Source of the DNA: Calditrichota bacterium
GTDB lineage: Bacteria; Calditrichota; Calditrichia; Calditrichales; Calditrichaceae
Direction: 5' to 3'
Assembly: GCA_003854985.1 (NCBI GenBank)
Contig: RQOG01000006.1
Location: forward strand, 62,001 to 126,000
DNA: 64,000 nucleotides
A program made the position numbers and the translations under genes. The notes under the pieces were generated by a model, which worked only from the letters and a program-made list of their open reading frames with translations, did no database searches and was not told the origin of the DNA. How positions within the stretch are numbered: position 1 is the first letter of the stretch; each line of letters starts with the position of its first letter. Of the stretch, positions 53,483 through 64,000 are shown piece after piece.

Positions 53483-56400
53483 TTAGTTTTGATCTATTAT
53501 TTCTCTGACGCGTGTAGCCAGCGAATGCATTGAGTAAGGTTTTTGCAGGAAGTTGATTTTATCCTTAAAGAAGTCCTCGCTTACCACATCAGTGTCTACA
53601 TATCCGGAGGTGAACAGGGTTTTCAAGTGCGGATTTGATTCATTTAGTTTATTGGCTAAATCTTTGCCGTTCATCACCGGCATCACAATATCGGTAATCA
53701 ATAAGGCGATGTAATTAAGGTCATGTTTTTTAAAGTATAAAAGCGCGGATCTGGCATCGGCGAAGGAAATTACCTGGTAACCAAGTTCCTTCAGTGCTGA
53801 TGCGGCAAATCGTCGCACCGGTTCATCATCTTCCACAATAATGATCTGTTCAGCTCCGGCAGGAAAATGATCGGGTGGCAATTTTGTCTGATCGCTGATT
53901 ATTTTTTCCGCATAAGCAGGCCAGTAAATAGTGAACTTTGCGCCTTTTCCCGGCTGGCTTTCCACTTCAATACTGCCTTTATTCTGACGGATTATACCAT
54001 AAGTGGTGGCCAATCCAAGCCCGGTGCCTTTTCCAACGGCTTTGGTTGTAAAAAACGGATCAAATATTTTTTCAATTATGCTGGCATCAATTCCGACGCC
54101 ATTATCCGTAACAATAATCGCCACATAGTTACCGGTTTCCAGATTAGGCCTAATGTTTGAATCTGTCATATAGATTTGTTTTGTAGTGATCTGTATGTGT
54201 TTTTCGGAAGGGGGAGGCTGGATTTCATTCAAAGCGTCGCGGGCATTGATAACCAGATTCATTAATATCTGTTCAATTTGGCCGGGATCGGCTTTTATTT
54301 GTGCAATATTCGGATCAAAATCGGTTTCTATTATAATATCCTCCGTCATCAGCCGGCGCAGCATTTTATCCATATTGATGATGAGCTGATTTAAATCCAG
54401 GACTTTGGGTTGGATAAATTGTTTGCGGCTGAAGGCTAAGAGCTGTCTGGTTAAATTTTCCGCCCGGATACCGCCTTCAAGTATCATATTCAAATCCTTA
54501 AAAATTGGCGTCTCAGGATCGGTTTTCATCAAAGCTAACTCAGCATGGCCGTTTATTACCGTTAGAAGATTATTAAAATCATGGGCAATACCTCCGGCCA
54601 GAGTGCCTATGGATTCGATTTTCTGAGACTGTAACAATTGCTCTTCCAGATGCTTTTGATCGGTAATATCCAGCTGTATACCCCAGATCCAGGTCAGCAG
54701 GTTGTTATTTACATTACCAAAAAAAGAATAACGATGATGATAATGATCATTATCAATATATTCTTCAATATCGGCTAATTTCATTTCAAAACCGTTATAG
54801 ATAAACTGATTAAGCACATTCATCCAGGTTCTGCTTACCTTTTTTAACTTTTTCAATGGCGTTTTTAATATTTCTTCCCTGGACTTAAAACGATGCATTT
54901 TTGCCGCTACATCGTTGCATTCCGTTACAACAGCATTTTGATATATTTTTTTTGCAATCACTTGGGAAGGAAGATTAACGGAAACCGGCGGCGATAGTTT
55001 TATCTTCCAGATGCCGACCAGGTTGTTTTGTATAAAATTTTCGTATTCCAGGTTTAATTCGGACAAACCTCTTTCGATCAATTTGCGTTCTTCCACTTCT
55101 TTTTCCAGGGCTTCGTACATTCTGGCGCTTTTAATGGCAGCGCCGGCATAAGCGGCATAAGTCTCGGCCAGAGCAAGATCATTCAGTGTAAAGAGTTTTC
55201 CGTTTCTGCTGATCACCAGGGCGCCTAAGATTTCATCATCGATAATAAAAGGCGTAATAATATTCCGGTCATTGGTCTGAATAGGTTTCCCGGGGATATT
55301 TTGTCCGTAAACATTTTCATCCATTTCATTTATAATAATGCCCTGTTTTTTAATTATAGCCTGTCCGGTGTAAGTTTTTTCTATGTATAGGGAAGTAGAT
55401 AAAATCTCCTGCCGGTAATCGGGGTCTATGGCAATAACGGGTTTTAACGTTTTTCCATCATCGGATAAAAAATAAATGGCCACGCTGGAGGATTCCAGAA
55501 TGGACTGAGCGCCAACGGCAATTCTGTTTAGTACATCTTCCAGATCCAGCGTCTTCGTTAAATGCCTGGCGGTTTCCAGTATGTTTTCCTGTTGCTGTGA
55601 TTTTTTCCGGAGTTCGTTTTCAGCCTTTTTCTTTTCCGTTATATCCTGGATGTGTGAGATGCTTAACAGGGGTTTTCCTTCTTTATCTTTCAATACGGTG
55701 CTGCTGATCAGTCCCCAGGATACATAACCCTTTTTATGCACAAAACGGGCTTCCAGCCATAAGAATGGTATTTTGCTGGAAAAAAGGTCAAAAACGCGTT
55801 TTCTTAAAATGACATAGTCTTCTTTATAAACAATATCTTTGATTTTCATTTTTAATAATTCATCACGGGCGTACCCGACCATATCGCAAAAATAAGGATT
55901 TACATCGATGAATCCTGCATCGGCGGAGTTAATTACCATTCCGAAGGCGGCATAATTAAAGGCCATTTTATATTTTTCTTCGCTGGCCCTAAGAGCCTGC
56001 TCAGCTATTTTACTTTGTGTGATATTATTTGCAAAAATAATTACACCGGTAATCATGTTGTTGGCAAATATGGGGAAAAGCCGGGATTCAACATAGACTT
56101 CCTTGTCTTTTATAATAAATTTATCCGTTTCCGAAAATGATTCTCCCGATAAAGCCCTTATACATCTTTTCCGTAATATTTCGGCCATTTCGGGCAGTTT
56201 TAATTTGAGTTCGTTATAAAGATTACTGCCTCTTTCTATGCGGATTCCATAATTATCTTTAAAAGCTTTTTCAAAATTTCCATTAAATTCCAATATATTC
56301 AAACGCCGGTCAACCATCGATACATTCTGATCTGTGTGTTCAATCAGAAGCCTAAGCTTCTGTTCGGAATCGGTCGATTCGTGTACTTCCTGACTCAGGA

Positions 56401-56818
56401 AAAAATACACGCTTTCTCCGTACCATTGGCCCAAAGTCAGATAGGTTTCCATATCCATCAAACGGCCGGTCTTTGTTATGAATGGGATGCGGAATGATTT
56501 GCTTTTTTTGGATTTAATAATTTTTTTTATATCATTATGAAATTCTTCAGGATATATTTTTAGCAAAGGTTGATGATCTAATTCGTTTTTTTTATAAGCG
56601 AGCCTGGTCAATGCCTTTTTATTGATCTCTAAAATAAACCCTTTCGGATCGGTGATAATAAGACAATCCTGAATGGAATTGAATAAAAAAGTTATATCAT
56701 CAGATTGGTTTAAAAACGGATGATTGGCTTTAGTTTTCCTGACGGATTTGATAACGGTCTTTTTTTGAATTTCCCTGCTGACTTCAGACTTCCGTGTTTT
56801 TTTGATTTTTACGGTCAT
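53483..56818 (-). CDS. PAS/GAF hybrid histidine kinase
   Basis: The 1111-residue protein has no clear transmembrane segment and is probably cytoplasmic. Domains in order are PAS-like (about 40-150), PAS (150-270), PAS with S-box (about 280-400), GAF (about 415-560), PAS (about 580-720), HisKA with His745 in [11 protein letters not shown], HATPase (about 830-960, DNGVGID and [13 protein letters not shown]), and a C-terminal receiver (about 985-1105, Asp1042 in LLITDIVMP). It has no DNA-binding output, so signalling must go to another protein through phosphotransfer. It lies downstream of a close paralogue. Confidence 0.92.
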   Translation of the reverse strand: MTVKIKKTRKSEVSREIQKKTVIKSVRKTKANHPFLNQSDDITFLFNSIQDCLIITDPKGFILEINKKALTRLAYKKNELDHQPLLKIYPEEFHNDIKKIIKSKKSKSFRIPFITKTGRLMDMETYLTLGQWYGESVYFFLSQEVHESTDSEQKLRLLIEHTDQNVSMVDRRLNILEFNGNFEKAFKDNYGIRIERGSNLYNELKLKLPEMAEILRKRCIRALSGESFSETDKFIIKDKEVYVESRLFPIFANNMITGVIIFANNITQSKIAEQALRASEEKYKMAFNYAAFGMVINSADAGFIDVNPYFCDMVGYARDELLKMKIKDIVYKEDYVILRKRVFDLFSSKIPFLWLEARFVHKKGYVSWGLISSTVLKDKEGKPLLSISHIQDITEKKKAENELRKKSQQQENILETARHLTKTLDLEDVLNRIAVGAQSILESSSVAIYFLSDDGKTLKPVIAIDPDYRQEILSTSLYIEKTYTGQAIIKKQGIIINEMDENVYGQNIPGKPIQTNDRNIITPFIIDDEILGALVISRNGKLFTLNDLALAETYAAYAGAAIKSARMYEALEKEVEERKLIERGLSELNLEYENFIQNNLVGIWKIKLSPPVSVNLPSQVIAKKIYQNAVVTECNDVAAKMHRFKSREEILKTPLKKLKKVSRTWMNVLNQFIYNGFEMKLADIEEYIDNDHYHHRYSFFGNVNNNLLTWIWGIQLDITDQKHLEEQLLQSQKIESIGTLAGGIAHDFNNLLTVINGHAELALMKTDPETPIFKDLNMILEGGIRAENLTRQLLAFSRKQFIQPKVLDLNQLIINMDKMLRRLMTEDIIIETDFDPNIAQIKADPGQIEQILMNLVINARDALNEIQPPPSEKHIQITTKQIYMTDSNIRPNLETGNYVAIIVTDNGVGIDASIIEKIFDPFFTTKAVGKGTGLGLATTYGIIRQNKGSIEVESQPGKGAKFTIYWPAYAEKIISDQTKLPPDHFPAGAEQIIIVEDDEPVRRFAASALKELGYQVISFADARSALLYFKKHDLNYIALLITDIVMPVMNGKDLANKLNESNPHLKTLFTSGYVDTDVVSEDFFKDKINFLQKPYSMHSLATRVREIIDQN

Positions 56819-56897
56819 TTCCGACAGTCCGGAAGATTCTTGTTTACATAAACATAATAATTAAATTCCTTAATTAAAGCAATCTTTTTATTTTTTT

Positions 56898-59800
56898 TTA
56901 ATCCAGTACATTCCTGACTTTTACGGAGAGCGTCTGGAGTGAGTATGGTTTTTGTAAATATTCAATATTTTCTCTGATCTGCCCGGACTGGGTCAGATTG
57001 TTGTAAGTGTATCCCGAACAGAACATAATTTTTGTTTTAGGAAAGAACAACTGAATGTTTTTTGCAAGCTCGTTGCCATTCATTTCCGGCATAACAAGGT
57101 CGGTAATGACCAGATCCATCGGTTCTTCCACCGAGTGTAAAAATTCAAGCGCTTTTTTCCCGGTTGACGCTTCGAATACGGTATAACCGAGCTCTCTCAG
57201 CGCTACAACGGATAACTGACGGACGTCATCATCGTCTTCGACCAAAAGTATGCGTTCATTGCCTTTAATATTCTTTCTTATTATTTGTATTTGTGTGTCT
57301 TCTTCAGGTTTACCGTAAGTTTCCGGCCAGAATATTTTGAACGTTGTCCCTTTTCCGATTTCACTGTCCACATAGATCAGGCCTTTATTCTGTTTCACAA
57401 TGCCGTATACCATCGCCAAACCAAGACCTGTGCCGCTGTATTTCTCTTTTGTCGTAAAAAAAGGATCGAATATTTTTTGCCGGATTTCAAAGGGGATGCC
57501 TTTGCCATTATCGGTTACGCTAAAACAGACATAGCGGCCTGGTTTTGCCCCCGGATAGGAAACCGCGTCCTTTTCGGATAATTCTTTGATTTCACTGGCT
57601 ATGGTAATTTCTTTGTCCGATGATATTTTTATATTATCCTGAATCGCATCCCTGGCATTGATGAGCAGATTAATAAAAATCTGTTCAATTTGATTAGGGT
57701 CGGCTTTAATGATGCCGGATTTTTTACTGAGTTTTTTTATAATCTGAATATCCTCTCCGATCAATCTTTGTATCATTCTGTCCAGACCGGTAATGATATC
57801 ATTAATTCTGATTATTTTGGGTTTAAAAACCTGCTTGCGGCTGAAAGCCAGTAACTGCCGGGTCAGATTTTCCGCTCTTCTGCCGGCATGTATGATAGAT
57901 ACAATGTCATTGTAAAGAGGCTGATCCTTATTCAGTTTTCTCAATGCTAATTCCGCATGGCCGTTAATTACCGTTAACAAATTATTAAAATCGTGAGCTA
58001 CGCCGCCGGCAAGCGTTCCGATAGATTCCATTTTCTGCGCCTGGTGCAGCTGCTGTTCCAGGGCTTTCTTTTCCGTAATATCCTCTTTTACAGAAAGAAA
58101 ATGCGTTATTCTGCCGTTTTCATCCCTTATTGGCGAAATCATTGCCGACTCGCAATAGGTTTCTCCGCTTTTTTTCCGGTTGATGAATTCGCCGCGCCAA
58201 TCTCTGCCTGCTGTGATTGTTTTCCATAACTGATCATAGGTTTCGGACGGCGTTTCATCGGATTTTAAAAGCCGCGGTGTTTTACCGATTATTTCATCTT
58301 TGGGGTATCCGGTTAACTCGGTAAATTTTTTATTAACATATTCAATTTTTCCGGTTGTATCCGTAATCATTATCGAAATGGAGCTCTGTTCAACGGATTG
58401 TGATAACTTCCGGATTTCTTCGTTGGCCTTTTTTTGTCTTACGGAAAAATCGATCTGATTGGCCACAAACTCCAGCAGTAATAAGTCAGACTCCGAATAG
58501 GCCGCCTCATCATTGTAACTCTGGACAACAATGAGTCCTATGACTTCTTTATCGACTTTTAAGGGAACGCCCAGCCAGCATTTACAGGGCGTGCCGATTT
58601 TGTCGATTTTACCTTCTTTTTCCAGTTGGCTTATTTTTGCTGAATTGAGCAGCAGCGATTTACCGGAATTAATAATAATGGAACTGATGGTTCCTTTGGC
58701 GCTGACTTTCTGATATTTATCGTATTCATCCTGCATGTAAGGGAAGGATATTGTATCGGTTAATTTATCATACAGTCCGATAAAGAAATTGGTGGTATTG
58801 ATGATCCGGTGCAGTTCCATTTGTATAATCGATGAAAGTTCATATGTATTGCCTGTGCTTAAAGCCGTTTGAGATATTTTATGCACTACATCCTGAATAA
58901 CCGCGTATTGATGCTGTTCGGTGATGTCGGTAATTATTCCGACAGCGCCTATTATTTTATGTGAATCATAAACGGCATTCAGGTTTATTTTGATCGGGAT
59001 AACCTTATCGGAATCGGTGGTTTTTACCAGTCCTTCATAGAATCCTTCGCCGTCTTTAAGCGTTTCCCTGACCGCCTTGGCAATAAACGGATTAGGGATC
59101 TTTTTTGTAAGCTTGGCACCGATAATTTTTCCCTTGGACGAATGCAGAATTTTACAGAGCTTTTCATTGCAGTTAGTCAGTGTACCGTTTTCATCGATAT
59201 GCAAAATACCAACAGGAGCATGATTAAAAATGGTGACGTATTTGTCTTCACTGCGCTGAAAGGCTTCTTCGGCGTTCTTTCTGGCTGATATATCATCATG
59301 CGTTGCTACGATATTGATAATTCTACCTTGTTCGTTTTTTAACGGGAAAAAACGCGATTGCAGCCATTTTATGTGAGAAGGCGATTCTATATTGGGTGGA
59401 ACGAATATATAATCGGGCAGGTCTGTCTGCACACCGGCGGCGGCGTTTTTAAAGGCTTTTATATAGCCCAGCGCCTGAGCCTGCTTATCCTTTAAAATAT
59501 TATATTGTCCCCGGTAAACATTGATATTTTCAATGCCCCATAGTTTACCCCATGCCGTATTTGTTTCTACCATCAGTCCGTCCGGTTTAAATATCTGCAT
59601 CGCCAGAGGTGATTGATTAACAAGCATACGGAAGCGGGCAACGCTTTCGTTAAGCGACTGCAACGCTTTATGCTGATCCGTAATATCCAGCAGATTCGCT
59701 ATGATATGAACATTACCCTGAATATCATGAAAAAAAGATGAGTTAATCTCTACAAATCGTTTTTCTCCGCTCTTATTAAAAATCTGAAACTGGTGTTTCG

Positions 59801-60113
59801 CCGGAATCTTTTCGCCATTTTGAAGCCGTTTAGACCGTTCTTCTAAAATTCTGGCATCTCTTTCATCAAGCAGATTTCTGAAATCTTGTCCGGATATTTC
59901 ATTAGGGCTATGACCCGTTATTTTGCAGAATTGCTCGTTGAAATATTTTATGGTAAAAGCAGAATCCAGAATGATCAAAGCATCATGCGTATTCTGGGCC
60001 ATTGTATGCAGATAGAATTTTCCGGAGTCTGTTCTGGCTTTTTCTTGCTGCCCTGCAGATTTCTTTGTTTCCGATCCTTGTTGCTTTGTGTTTACGGTTG
60101 CTCCTTCAGCCAT
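56898..60113 (-). CDS. PAS/GAF hybrid histidine kinase (paralogue)
   Basis: This 1071-residue protein has the layout PAS, PAS, PAS (about 33-400), GAF (about 405-550), PAS (about 560-680), HisKA with His706 in [11 protein letters not shown], HATPase (about 790-925, DNGKGIP and [13 protein letters not shown]) and a receiver (about 945-1065, Asp1005 in [13 protein letters not shown]). From HisKA to the C-terminus it parallels the gene 79 bp downstream, so the two arose by duplication. No membrane segment or DNA-binding output is seen. The nearest upstream gene is divergent, across 440 bp. Confidence 0.92.
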   Translation of the reverse strand: MAEGATVNTKQQGSETKKSAGQQEKARTDSGKFYLHTMAQNTHDALIILDSAFTIKYFNEQFCKITGHSPNEISGQDFRNLLDERDARILEERSKRLQNGEKIPAKHQFQIFNKSGEKRFVEINSSFFHDIQGNVHIIANLLDITDQHKALQSLNESVARFRMLVNQSPLAMQIFKPDGLMVETNTAWGKLWGIENINVYRGQYNILKDKQAQALGYIKAFKNAAAGVQTDLPDYIFVPPNIESPSHIKWLQSRFFPLKNEQGRIINIVATHDDISARKNAEEAFQRSEDKYVTIFNHAPVGILHIDENGTLTNCNEKLCKILHSSKGKIIGAKLTKKIPNPFIAKAVRETLKDGEGFYEGLVKTTDSDKVIPIKINLNAVYDSHKIIGAVGIITDITEQHQYAVIQDVVHKISQTALSTGNTYELSSIIQMELHRIINTTNFFIGLYDKLTDTISFPYMQDEYDKYQKVSAKGTISSIIINSGKSLLLNSAKISQLEKEGKIDKIGTPCKCWLGVPLKVDKEVIGLIVVQSYNDEAAYSESDLLLLEFVANQIDFSVRQKKANEEIRKLSQSVEQSSISIMITDTTGKIEYVNKKFTELTGYPKDEIIGKTPRLLKSDETPSETYDQLWKTITAGRDWRGEFINRKKSGETYCESAMISPIRDENGRITHFLSVKEDITEKKALEQQLHQAQKMESIGTLAGGVAHDFNNLLTVINGHAELALRKLNKDQPLYNDIVSIIHAGRRAENLTRQLLAFSRKQVFKPKIIRINDIITGLDRMIQRLIGEDIQIIKKLSKKSGIIKADPNQIEQIFINLLINARDAIQDNIKISSDKEITIASEIKELSEKDAVSYPGAKPGRYVCFSVTDNGKGIPFEIRQKIFDPFFTTKEKYSGTGLGLAMVYGIVKQNKGLIYVDSEIGKGTTFKIFWPETYGKPEEDTQIQIIRKNIKGNERILLVEDDDDVRQLSVVALRELGYTVFEASTGKKALEFLHSVEEPMDLVITDLVMPEMNGNELAKNIQLFFPKTKIMFCSGYTYNNLTQSGQIRENIEYLQKPYSLQTLSVKVRNVLD

Positions 60114-60553
60114 AATAATTAAACAGCTCCATAATGATTTTTAACTAAAACTTATCTGGATTTATCAGAAAGCCGGTTCCTGAAAATGGCACTGCGGCAT
60201 ATATAGATATTTATGGTAATTCATAAGCTAATCGCAATTTTAACTTTTAAATGAAATATCGGCCAAATTGTTCTATTGCTTAACACTTTTTTTTAACGGT
60301 GTAAACCAGGTTGATGATTTTTTCTCCTCTTCTTTTAAAAAGTTTTGTCAGAAAATATGTATATCTATAATGAAATATCAGTGTTCTTATCTGTAAAGAT
60401 AGTTCATGAAGAATTATCAGATTCTGTAAATCAAATAAAAGAATATAAATAGTACAGAAAAACAGCGCTTAAATTATTCTTGTTACATAATTGCTTTTTA
60501 ACTAATTTTTACCCGCAAAGTCAAAACAGGGCAATATAAAGTTTGGATATGGA
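60114..60553. other. Divergent intergenic region, 440 bp
   Basis: This AT-rich region lies between the divergent hybrid kinase and PAP2-like genes. No coding frame, RNA gene, terminator or strong promoter was recognised. A TGGCAC at 60187 has no matching -12 box. Confidence 0.5.
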
Positions 60554-61477
60554 ATGAAGAAGAAGTGGGGTTATATTTTCCGGCTAAGACTGGAAGAACT
60601 GATCGCATTGGTATTTTTAGTACCTTCGCTTTTAATTACTTTAAAGGCGAACTGGTTTTTTATCGAAATAGGTAAAGACATTCCCAGAAAATTTTATGGC
60701 GGAATAACACGCATTGCGGTTACCGTGGTTGTTATGACTGCCTTTTTTTATTTTGTGAAGAAAAAGCCGTTATGGAAATATCTGTATTGGTTAAGGGATG
60801 TGATGCCCTTCATATTTTGCGTGGCCATCTATACTAATCTGCATGATACGATCCATTTCGTAAATCCCCATGATATTCATGATAAACTTATCGCTATAGA
60901 TCAGGCGTTGTTTGGCGTGCAGCCGGTAATCTGGGCGCAGCAGTTTTACCATCCCTGGCTTACCAAATATTTTAGTATCAGTTATATGAATTACTTTTAC
61001 ATTGTTGTGAGCGTAGTTGTCCTCCTTTTGATCCAGAAACGGGATGTCGAAATGAGGAAGGTATTATTGGGCACTATTTTGTGCTTTTATTTCGGATATT
61101 TTTTATATGTTGCTTTTCCGGCTGCCCCGCCGCGCATCACCCTGGAAGATCAGTTTATCCGTGATTTTGGAGGCGGATGGCTGGCCGCTGCCCAGGGCGG
61201 CATAGTCAGTATTTCTCCATCGTCTTCCAGAGCGGCTTTCCCGAGTCTGCATTGTGCGGTAACATTAATCAGCCTGATGTATGCTTTTGTGATGACCCGG
61301 AAACTTTTTTATGTCCTGCTTATTCCAGGGATAAGTCTTGTGCTGGCCACCGTCTATTTAAGACATCACTATGTCATTGATATCATCGCCGGTTTTGCTC
61401 TGGCTATTTTTACGTATTATGTTGCGCCTTATATTTCAGCCTGGTGGGCAAAATTAGCTGAAAAATACCGGACTTAA
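60554..61477 (+). CDS. PAP2 superfamily membrane protein (Aur1/IPC synthase-like)
   Basis: This 307-residue protein has about six helices and late PAP2 motifs: FPAAPPR for the first, AFPSLHCAVT for the second (His in SLH) and LRHHYVIDIIAG for the third. These are the C2/C3 signatures of the inositol phosphorylceramide synthase/Aur1-like branch rather than of simple lipid phosphatases. Members may transfer a phospho-headgroup between lipids or hydrolyse a lipid phosphate. The ribosome site is weak. It stands alone; its substrate is unknown. Confidence 0.82.
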   Translation: MKKKWGYIFRLRLEELIALVFLVPSLLITLKANWFFIEIGKDIPRKFYGGITRIAVTVVVMTAFFYFVKKKPLWKYLYWLRDVMPFIFCVAIYTNLHDTIHFVNPHDIHDKLIAIDQALFGVQPVIWAQQFYHPWLTKYFSISYMNYFYIVVSVVVLLLIQKRDVEMRKVLLGTILCFYFGYFLYVAFPAAPPRITLEDQFIRDFGGGWLAAAQGGIVSISPSSSRAAFPSLHCAVTLISLMYAFVMTRKLFYVLLIPGISLVLATVYLRHHYVIDIIAGFALAIFTYYVAPYISAWWAKLAEKYRT

Positions 61478-61514
61478 GGCTATACTTATTTAGTGATTAG
61501 GCCCAGTGGCTGAG

Positions 61515-61598
61515 GGGAAAATATATTCTTTATAAAACCATTGACTTCGTATTTATCCTGCAGGCATCCTAAAAAAGAAATTTATAATATATTTTCCC
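61515..61598. repeat. 13-bp inverted repeat bounding an 84-bp AT-rich segment
   Basis: GGGAAAATATATT (61515-61527) is the exact reverse complement of AATATATTTTCCC (61586-61598). The loop of 58 bases is too long and has no T tract for a simple terminator. It lies just before a gene remnant and may be a small mobile-element relic, but no target duplication was found. Confidence 0.45.
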
Positions 61599-61672
61599 GA
61601 TGATAAAATTGTATTAATTTTGCATAGGACCTTATATAAATATAAACCTTTGGATAAACGTATAGAGATAAT

Positions 61673-61813
61673 ATGAAAAATTTCTTAAATTTTCGTTTTT
61701 TTATTTTAAAAATAATTATTACAATAAGCGCTTTAATTTATGCAGAGAATACTATGGCGATTGAACAAATAAGTTTGAATGAAGACTGGCAATTTCGTCA
61801 AACCATTGCATAA
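61673..61813 (+). pseudogene. N-terminal stub of a secreted glycoside hydrolase
   Basis: A 46-residue frame begins MKNFLNFRFFILKIIITISA, a plausible signal peptide, then reads IEQISLNEDWQFRQ and stops at TAA. ISLNxDWxFRQ is the usual opening of the sugar-binding domain of GH2-type enzymes (beta-galactosidase, beta-mannosidase) and related carbohydrate esterases. No continuation is seen in any frame over the next 118 bp before the epimerase gene. It is best read as a truncated remnant, though a short expressed peptide cannot be excluded. Confidence 0.5.
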
Positions 61814-61931
61814 AGATTGTTCATATTTAAATTATCAGGTGAGATGCCGGATTTCGCGCCGGGATTTCTTTAACCTTGTTGAAAAGTAGTCTATTAATAA
61901 AAGCTTTGACTTTTAATTTTGGGGTGGTAAA

Positions 61932-62906
61932 ATGAAAATTCTTTTTATAGGTGGAACGGGAATCATAAGCTCAGCCTGTTCGCAAAGGTGCATCGAACGG
62001 GGCTATACGCTTTATCTGTTAAATCGCGGGCAGTCTTTCCGGCCATTGCCGGAAGGCGCCATTCATCTAAAAGCGGATATAAATGACGCCCAAGCCGTTC
62101 GTACGATACTTGAAAAATATGAATTTGATGTTATTGTAAATTGGATTGTATTTCATCCGGATCAGGCGGAAAGAGATATTTCATATTTCAGTGGAAAATG
62201 CCGGCAGTATGTTTTTATCAGTTCTGCTTCCGCTTATCAGACGCCGCCGCAACGATTACCGGTTACCGAATCAACGCCGTTAAACAATCCTTTCTGTGAA
62301 TACTCCAGAAATAAAATTGCCTGCGAAGAGTTGCTGATTAAGGCTTATCGGGAATCGGGCTTTCCGGTTACCATTGTGCGTCCTTCACATACCTATGATA
62401 AAACGGCCGTTCCGCTTTTGGGAGGCTATATGGCGTTAGCCCGCATTCAGAAGGGAAAGCCTATTATTATTCACGGCGATGGCACATCGTTATGGGTAAT
62501 GACGCACCACCGTGATTTTGCCAAAGGTTTTGTCGGATTATTAGGTAATCCGAACGTGATAGGCGAAGCGTTTCATATTACTTCCGATGAAGTATTATGC
62601 TGGAACCAGATTGCCGCGATGTTTGCCTCTGAATTACGAACGGAACTTAAAATTGCCCATGTCACTTCGGATATTTTAGCCTCATATAGTGAAGATTGGT
62701 ACGGCTCCTTGTTGGGCGATAAAACCCATAGTATGATTTTCGATAACAGCAAGATAAAGTCGGTTGTTCCGGATTTTAAAGCTGAAATTCCTTTTCATCT
62801 GGGAGTAAAGGAAATAATTGAATGGTATAACGCCCATTCAGACAAACAGGTTACTGATCATAAAACAGATAAGCTGATGGATGAGATTATTAAAAAACAC
62901 AGCTGA
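61932..62906 (+). CDS. NAD-dependent epimerase/dehydratase (extended SDR)
   Basis: This 324-residue cytoplasmic enzyme starts with the Rossmann motif KILFIGGTGIISSA. It has the extended-SDR features ISSASAYQTPP, YSRNKIACEE (catalytic Tyr and Lys), RPSHTYD and HHRDFAKGF. The group includes nucleotide-sugar epimerases and 3-ketosugar-type dehydrogenases encoded in carbohydrate-use loci. The last 20 residues are polar and low in complexity. GGGGTGG before the ATG serves as ribosome site. It precedes the sialate O-acetylesterase gene by 162 bp; a joint role in glycan breakdown is possible. Confidence 0.85.
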   Translation: MKILFIGGTGIISSACSQRCIERGYTLYLLNRGQSFRPLPEGAIHLKADINDAQAVRTILEKYEFDVIVNWIVFHPDQAERDISYFSGKCRQYVFISSASAYQTPPQRLPVTESTPLNNPFCEYSRNKIACEELLIKAYRESGFPVTIVRPSHTYDKTAVPLLGGYMALARIQKGKPIIIHGDGTSLWVMTHHRDFAKGFVGLLGNPNVIGEAFHITSDEVLCWNQIAAMFASELRTELKIAHVTSDILASYSEDWYGSLLGDKTHSMIFDNSKIKSVVPDFKAEIPFHLGVKEIIEWYNAHSDKQVTDHKTDKLMDEIIKKHS

Positions 62907-62964
62907 TTTAGAAGCATATTTTGCCGGTTTATATAAAGCAAAAAATATAAATTTCAGAAGATTA

Positions 62965-62994
62965 TTGAATTAAATAGTTGCAATAAGGTATATT
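62965..62994 (+). promoter_or_regulatory. Candidate promoter of the esterase gene
   Basis: TTGAAT (62965-62970) and TATATT (62989-62994) are separated by 18 bases, about 75 bp before the ATG. Confidence 0.3.
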
Positions 62995-63068
62995 TAAGGC
63001 CAATTAAAACAGAGCATACCTAAATATGATATACATAATAACTTTTAATTTAAACGTAAGGTGCAAAA

Positions 63069-64000
63069 ATGAAAACTTTTAACAGGATTATGGTTATCAT
63101 GATACTCACAGCGCTCATGCAAAATTGCCAGTTTAATCAACCGGCGGAAACTATTATACCGGCTAAACTATTTTCCGATCACATGGTTCTGCAGCAGGAC
63201 ATGCCTATACCTGTTTGGGGAACAGCCGATCCCAACGGGATTGTTACCGTCATATTCATGGATCAGAAAGCGGAAACCATTTCCGATAAAAAAGGAAAAT
63301 GGATGGTTAAATTAAAACCGGTTAAAGCCGGCGGCCCTTTCCAAATGAATATTATTGGTAAGGACACGCTATTAATAGATGATATTCTTGTCGGCGAGGT
63401 CTGGCTGGGATCCGGTCAGTCGAATATGGAAATGCCTTTAGCCGGATGGGGCAGGGTCCTTAATTTTGAACAGGAAATACAGAACGCCGATTATCCGCAA
63501 ATTCGTTTATTCCAGGTTCAGCGATCTATCGCTGTCCAACCGGTTACAGATATTCCGGCTGAGGGCTGGCAGGTCTGTTCACCGCAAACTATTGCTGAAT
63601 TTTCTGCGACGGCCTATTTTTTCGGCAGAGAGCTTCATAAACAGCTTAATATTCCCATCGGATTGATACACAGCTCCTGGGGCGGCACCATTATTGAAGC
63701 CTGGATGAGTGAAGAATCTTTACAAGGATACCCGGAATTTTCCAAAACCATTCAAAAATTAAGACAGATTGACAGTCTTCTAAGAGTAAATAAACAAAAC
63801 GAAGAACCGGCTAATTATGAAGAAATAATGGCTGTCTGGCAGAAAGAAATCATTGAGAAGGACAGAGGATTAAAAAATGGAAAAGCACAGTGGGCTTCTC
63901 CCGAACTGCAAGATGGAGACTGGCCGGAGATGGAACTGCCAACAACCTGGGAAAATGCCGGTCTTCCGGGACTGGATGGGATTGTCTGGTTCCGTAAAGA
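63069..64000 (+). CDS. Sialate O-acetylesterase, 3' end outside window
   Basis: The first 310 residues are present. An export signal with Cys20 (LTALMQNC) suggests a lipoprotein with a loose lipobox. It then has LFSDHMVLQQDMPIPVWG, GEVWLGSGQSNMEMPL with the nucleophile Ser of the GQSNM motif (near residue 122), and IPIGLIHSSWGGTIIEAW, the standard sequence of the sialate O-acetylesterase SGNH family. Near the end of the window begins a jelly-roll insert (WASPELQDGDWPEMELP). The enzyme would deacetylate sialic acid or acetylated plant glycans such as xylan in the periplasm or at the surface. Confidence 0.93.
   Translation, partial: MKTFNRIMVIMILTALMQNCQFNQPAETIIPAKLFSDHMVLQQDMPIPVWGTADPNGIVTVIFMDQKAETISDKKGKWMVKLKPVKAGGPFQMNIIGKDTLLIDDILVGEVWLGSGQSNMEMPLAGWGRVLNFEQEIQNADYPQIRLFQVQRSIAVQPVTDIPAEGWQVCSPQTIAEFSATAYFFGRELHKQLNIPIGLIHSSWGGTIIEAWMSEESLQGYPEFSKTIQKLRQIDSLLRVNKQNEEPANYEEIMAVWQKEIIEKDRGLKNGKAQWASPELQDGDWPEMELPTTWENAGLPGLDGIVWFRK

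Noticed and set aside
60187-60202. TGGCAC resembling a sigma-54 -24 box in the 440-bp intergenic region
   Set aside because: The position of the -12 box reads CATA rather than TTGC, so only half the element is present.
1-64000. CRISPR array, prophage or complete insertion sequence
   Set aside because: No regularly spaced repeats, integrase, transposase or phage structural gene was recognised.

Overview
The window is about 42% GC with canonical start and stop usage and holds no rRNA. It looks like a Gram-negative, envelope-rich bacterium of the FCB superphylum (Calditrichota, KSB1 or Ignavibacteria-like). Two secreted proteins end in the FlgD-like/type IX sorting domain, one carrying the phrase QNFPNPFNPST that is typical of that group. 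There are several outer-membrane beta-barrels, an OlsF-type bifunctional acyltransferase and many PAS hybrid kinases. The phylum is inferred from gene content and was not tested.

Layout. 1-9.3 kb: end of a secreted protein, a sodium/solute symporter, then a co-directional cluster of a NodU-type carbamoyltransferase, an SxtJ-like and a DUF5989 (SxtK-like) membrane protein, cellobiose phosphorylase and an SGNH/TPR membrane protein. 9.5-14.9 kb: a vSGLT-type sugar symporter, then on the minus strand a PAP2/GT4 pair and an OlsF-like lipid acyltransferase. 15.2-23.8 kb: a housekeeping run trpS-scpA-scpB-rluB-SDR-like-cmk, an outer-membrane protein, and rpsA with long low-complexity tails. 23.9-28.2 kb: mreB, a Nudix hydrolase, acyl-ACP thioesterase, tRNA-Leu, a FadL/PorV-type barrel and a cupin. 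28.3-32.0 kb (minus): two mutually similar membrane proteins resembling cytochrome bd subunit I, one with eight CxxCH motifs. 32.2-34.0 kb: pepT, a DUF971 protein and tRNA-Thr. 34.1-40.7 kb: a secreted propeller protein, a double-PDZ protein behind a sigma-54-like promoter, a histidine kinase with an NtrC-family regulator, and an MscS channel. 40.8-44.7 kb (minus): sucA-sucB.

45.0-50.9 kb: a DUF2141 protein, then ssnA, a threonine-synthase-like PLP enzyme, a degenerate nuclease-fold protein, ygeY and ygeW. This matches much of the enterobacterial yge/ssnA purine-catabolism cluster, with a different PLP enzyme in place of YgeX. 51-53.4 kb: a long-chain acyl-CoA ligase and a small barrel-like protein. 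53.5-60.1 kb (minus): two tandem paralogous PAS/GAF hybrid kinases. 60.5-64 kb: an Aur1-like PAP2 protein, a short stub of a glycoside hydrolase, an SDR epimerase and the start of a sialate O-acetylesterase.

The strongest candidates for under-described systems are the bd-like pair with an octahaem subunit, the SsnA/PLP/YgeY/YgeW catabolic cluster, the carbamoyltransferase-SxtJ-DUF5989 triad interrupted by cellobiose phosphorylase, and the sigma-54/PDZ/two-component unit. No CRISPR array, intact insertion sequence, phage or recognised riboswitch was seen. All family assignments are by eye; no database search was run.
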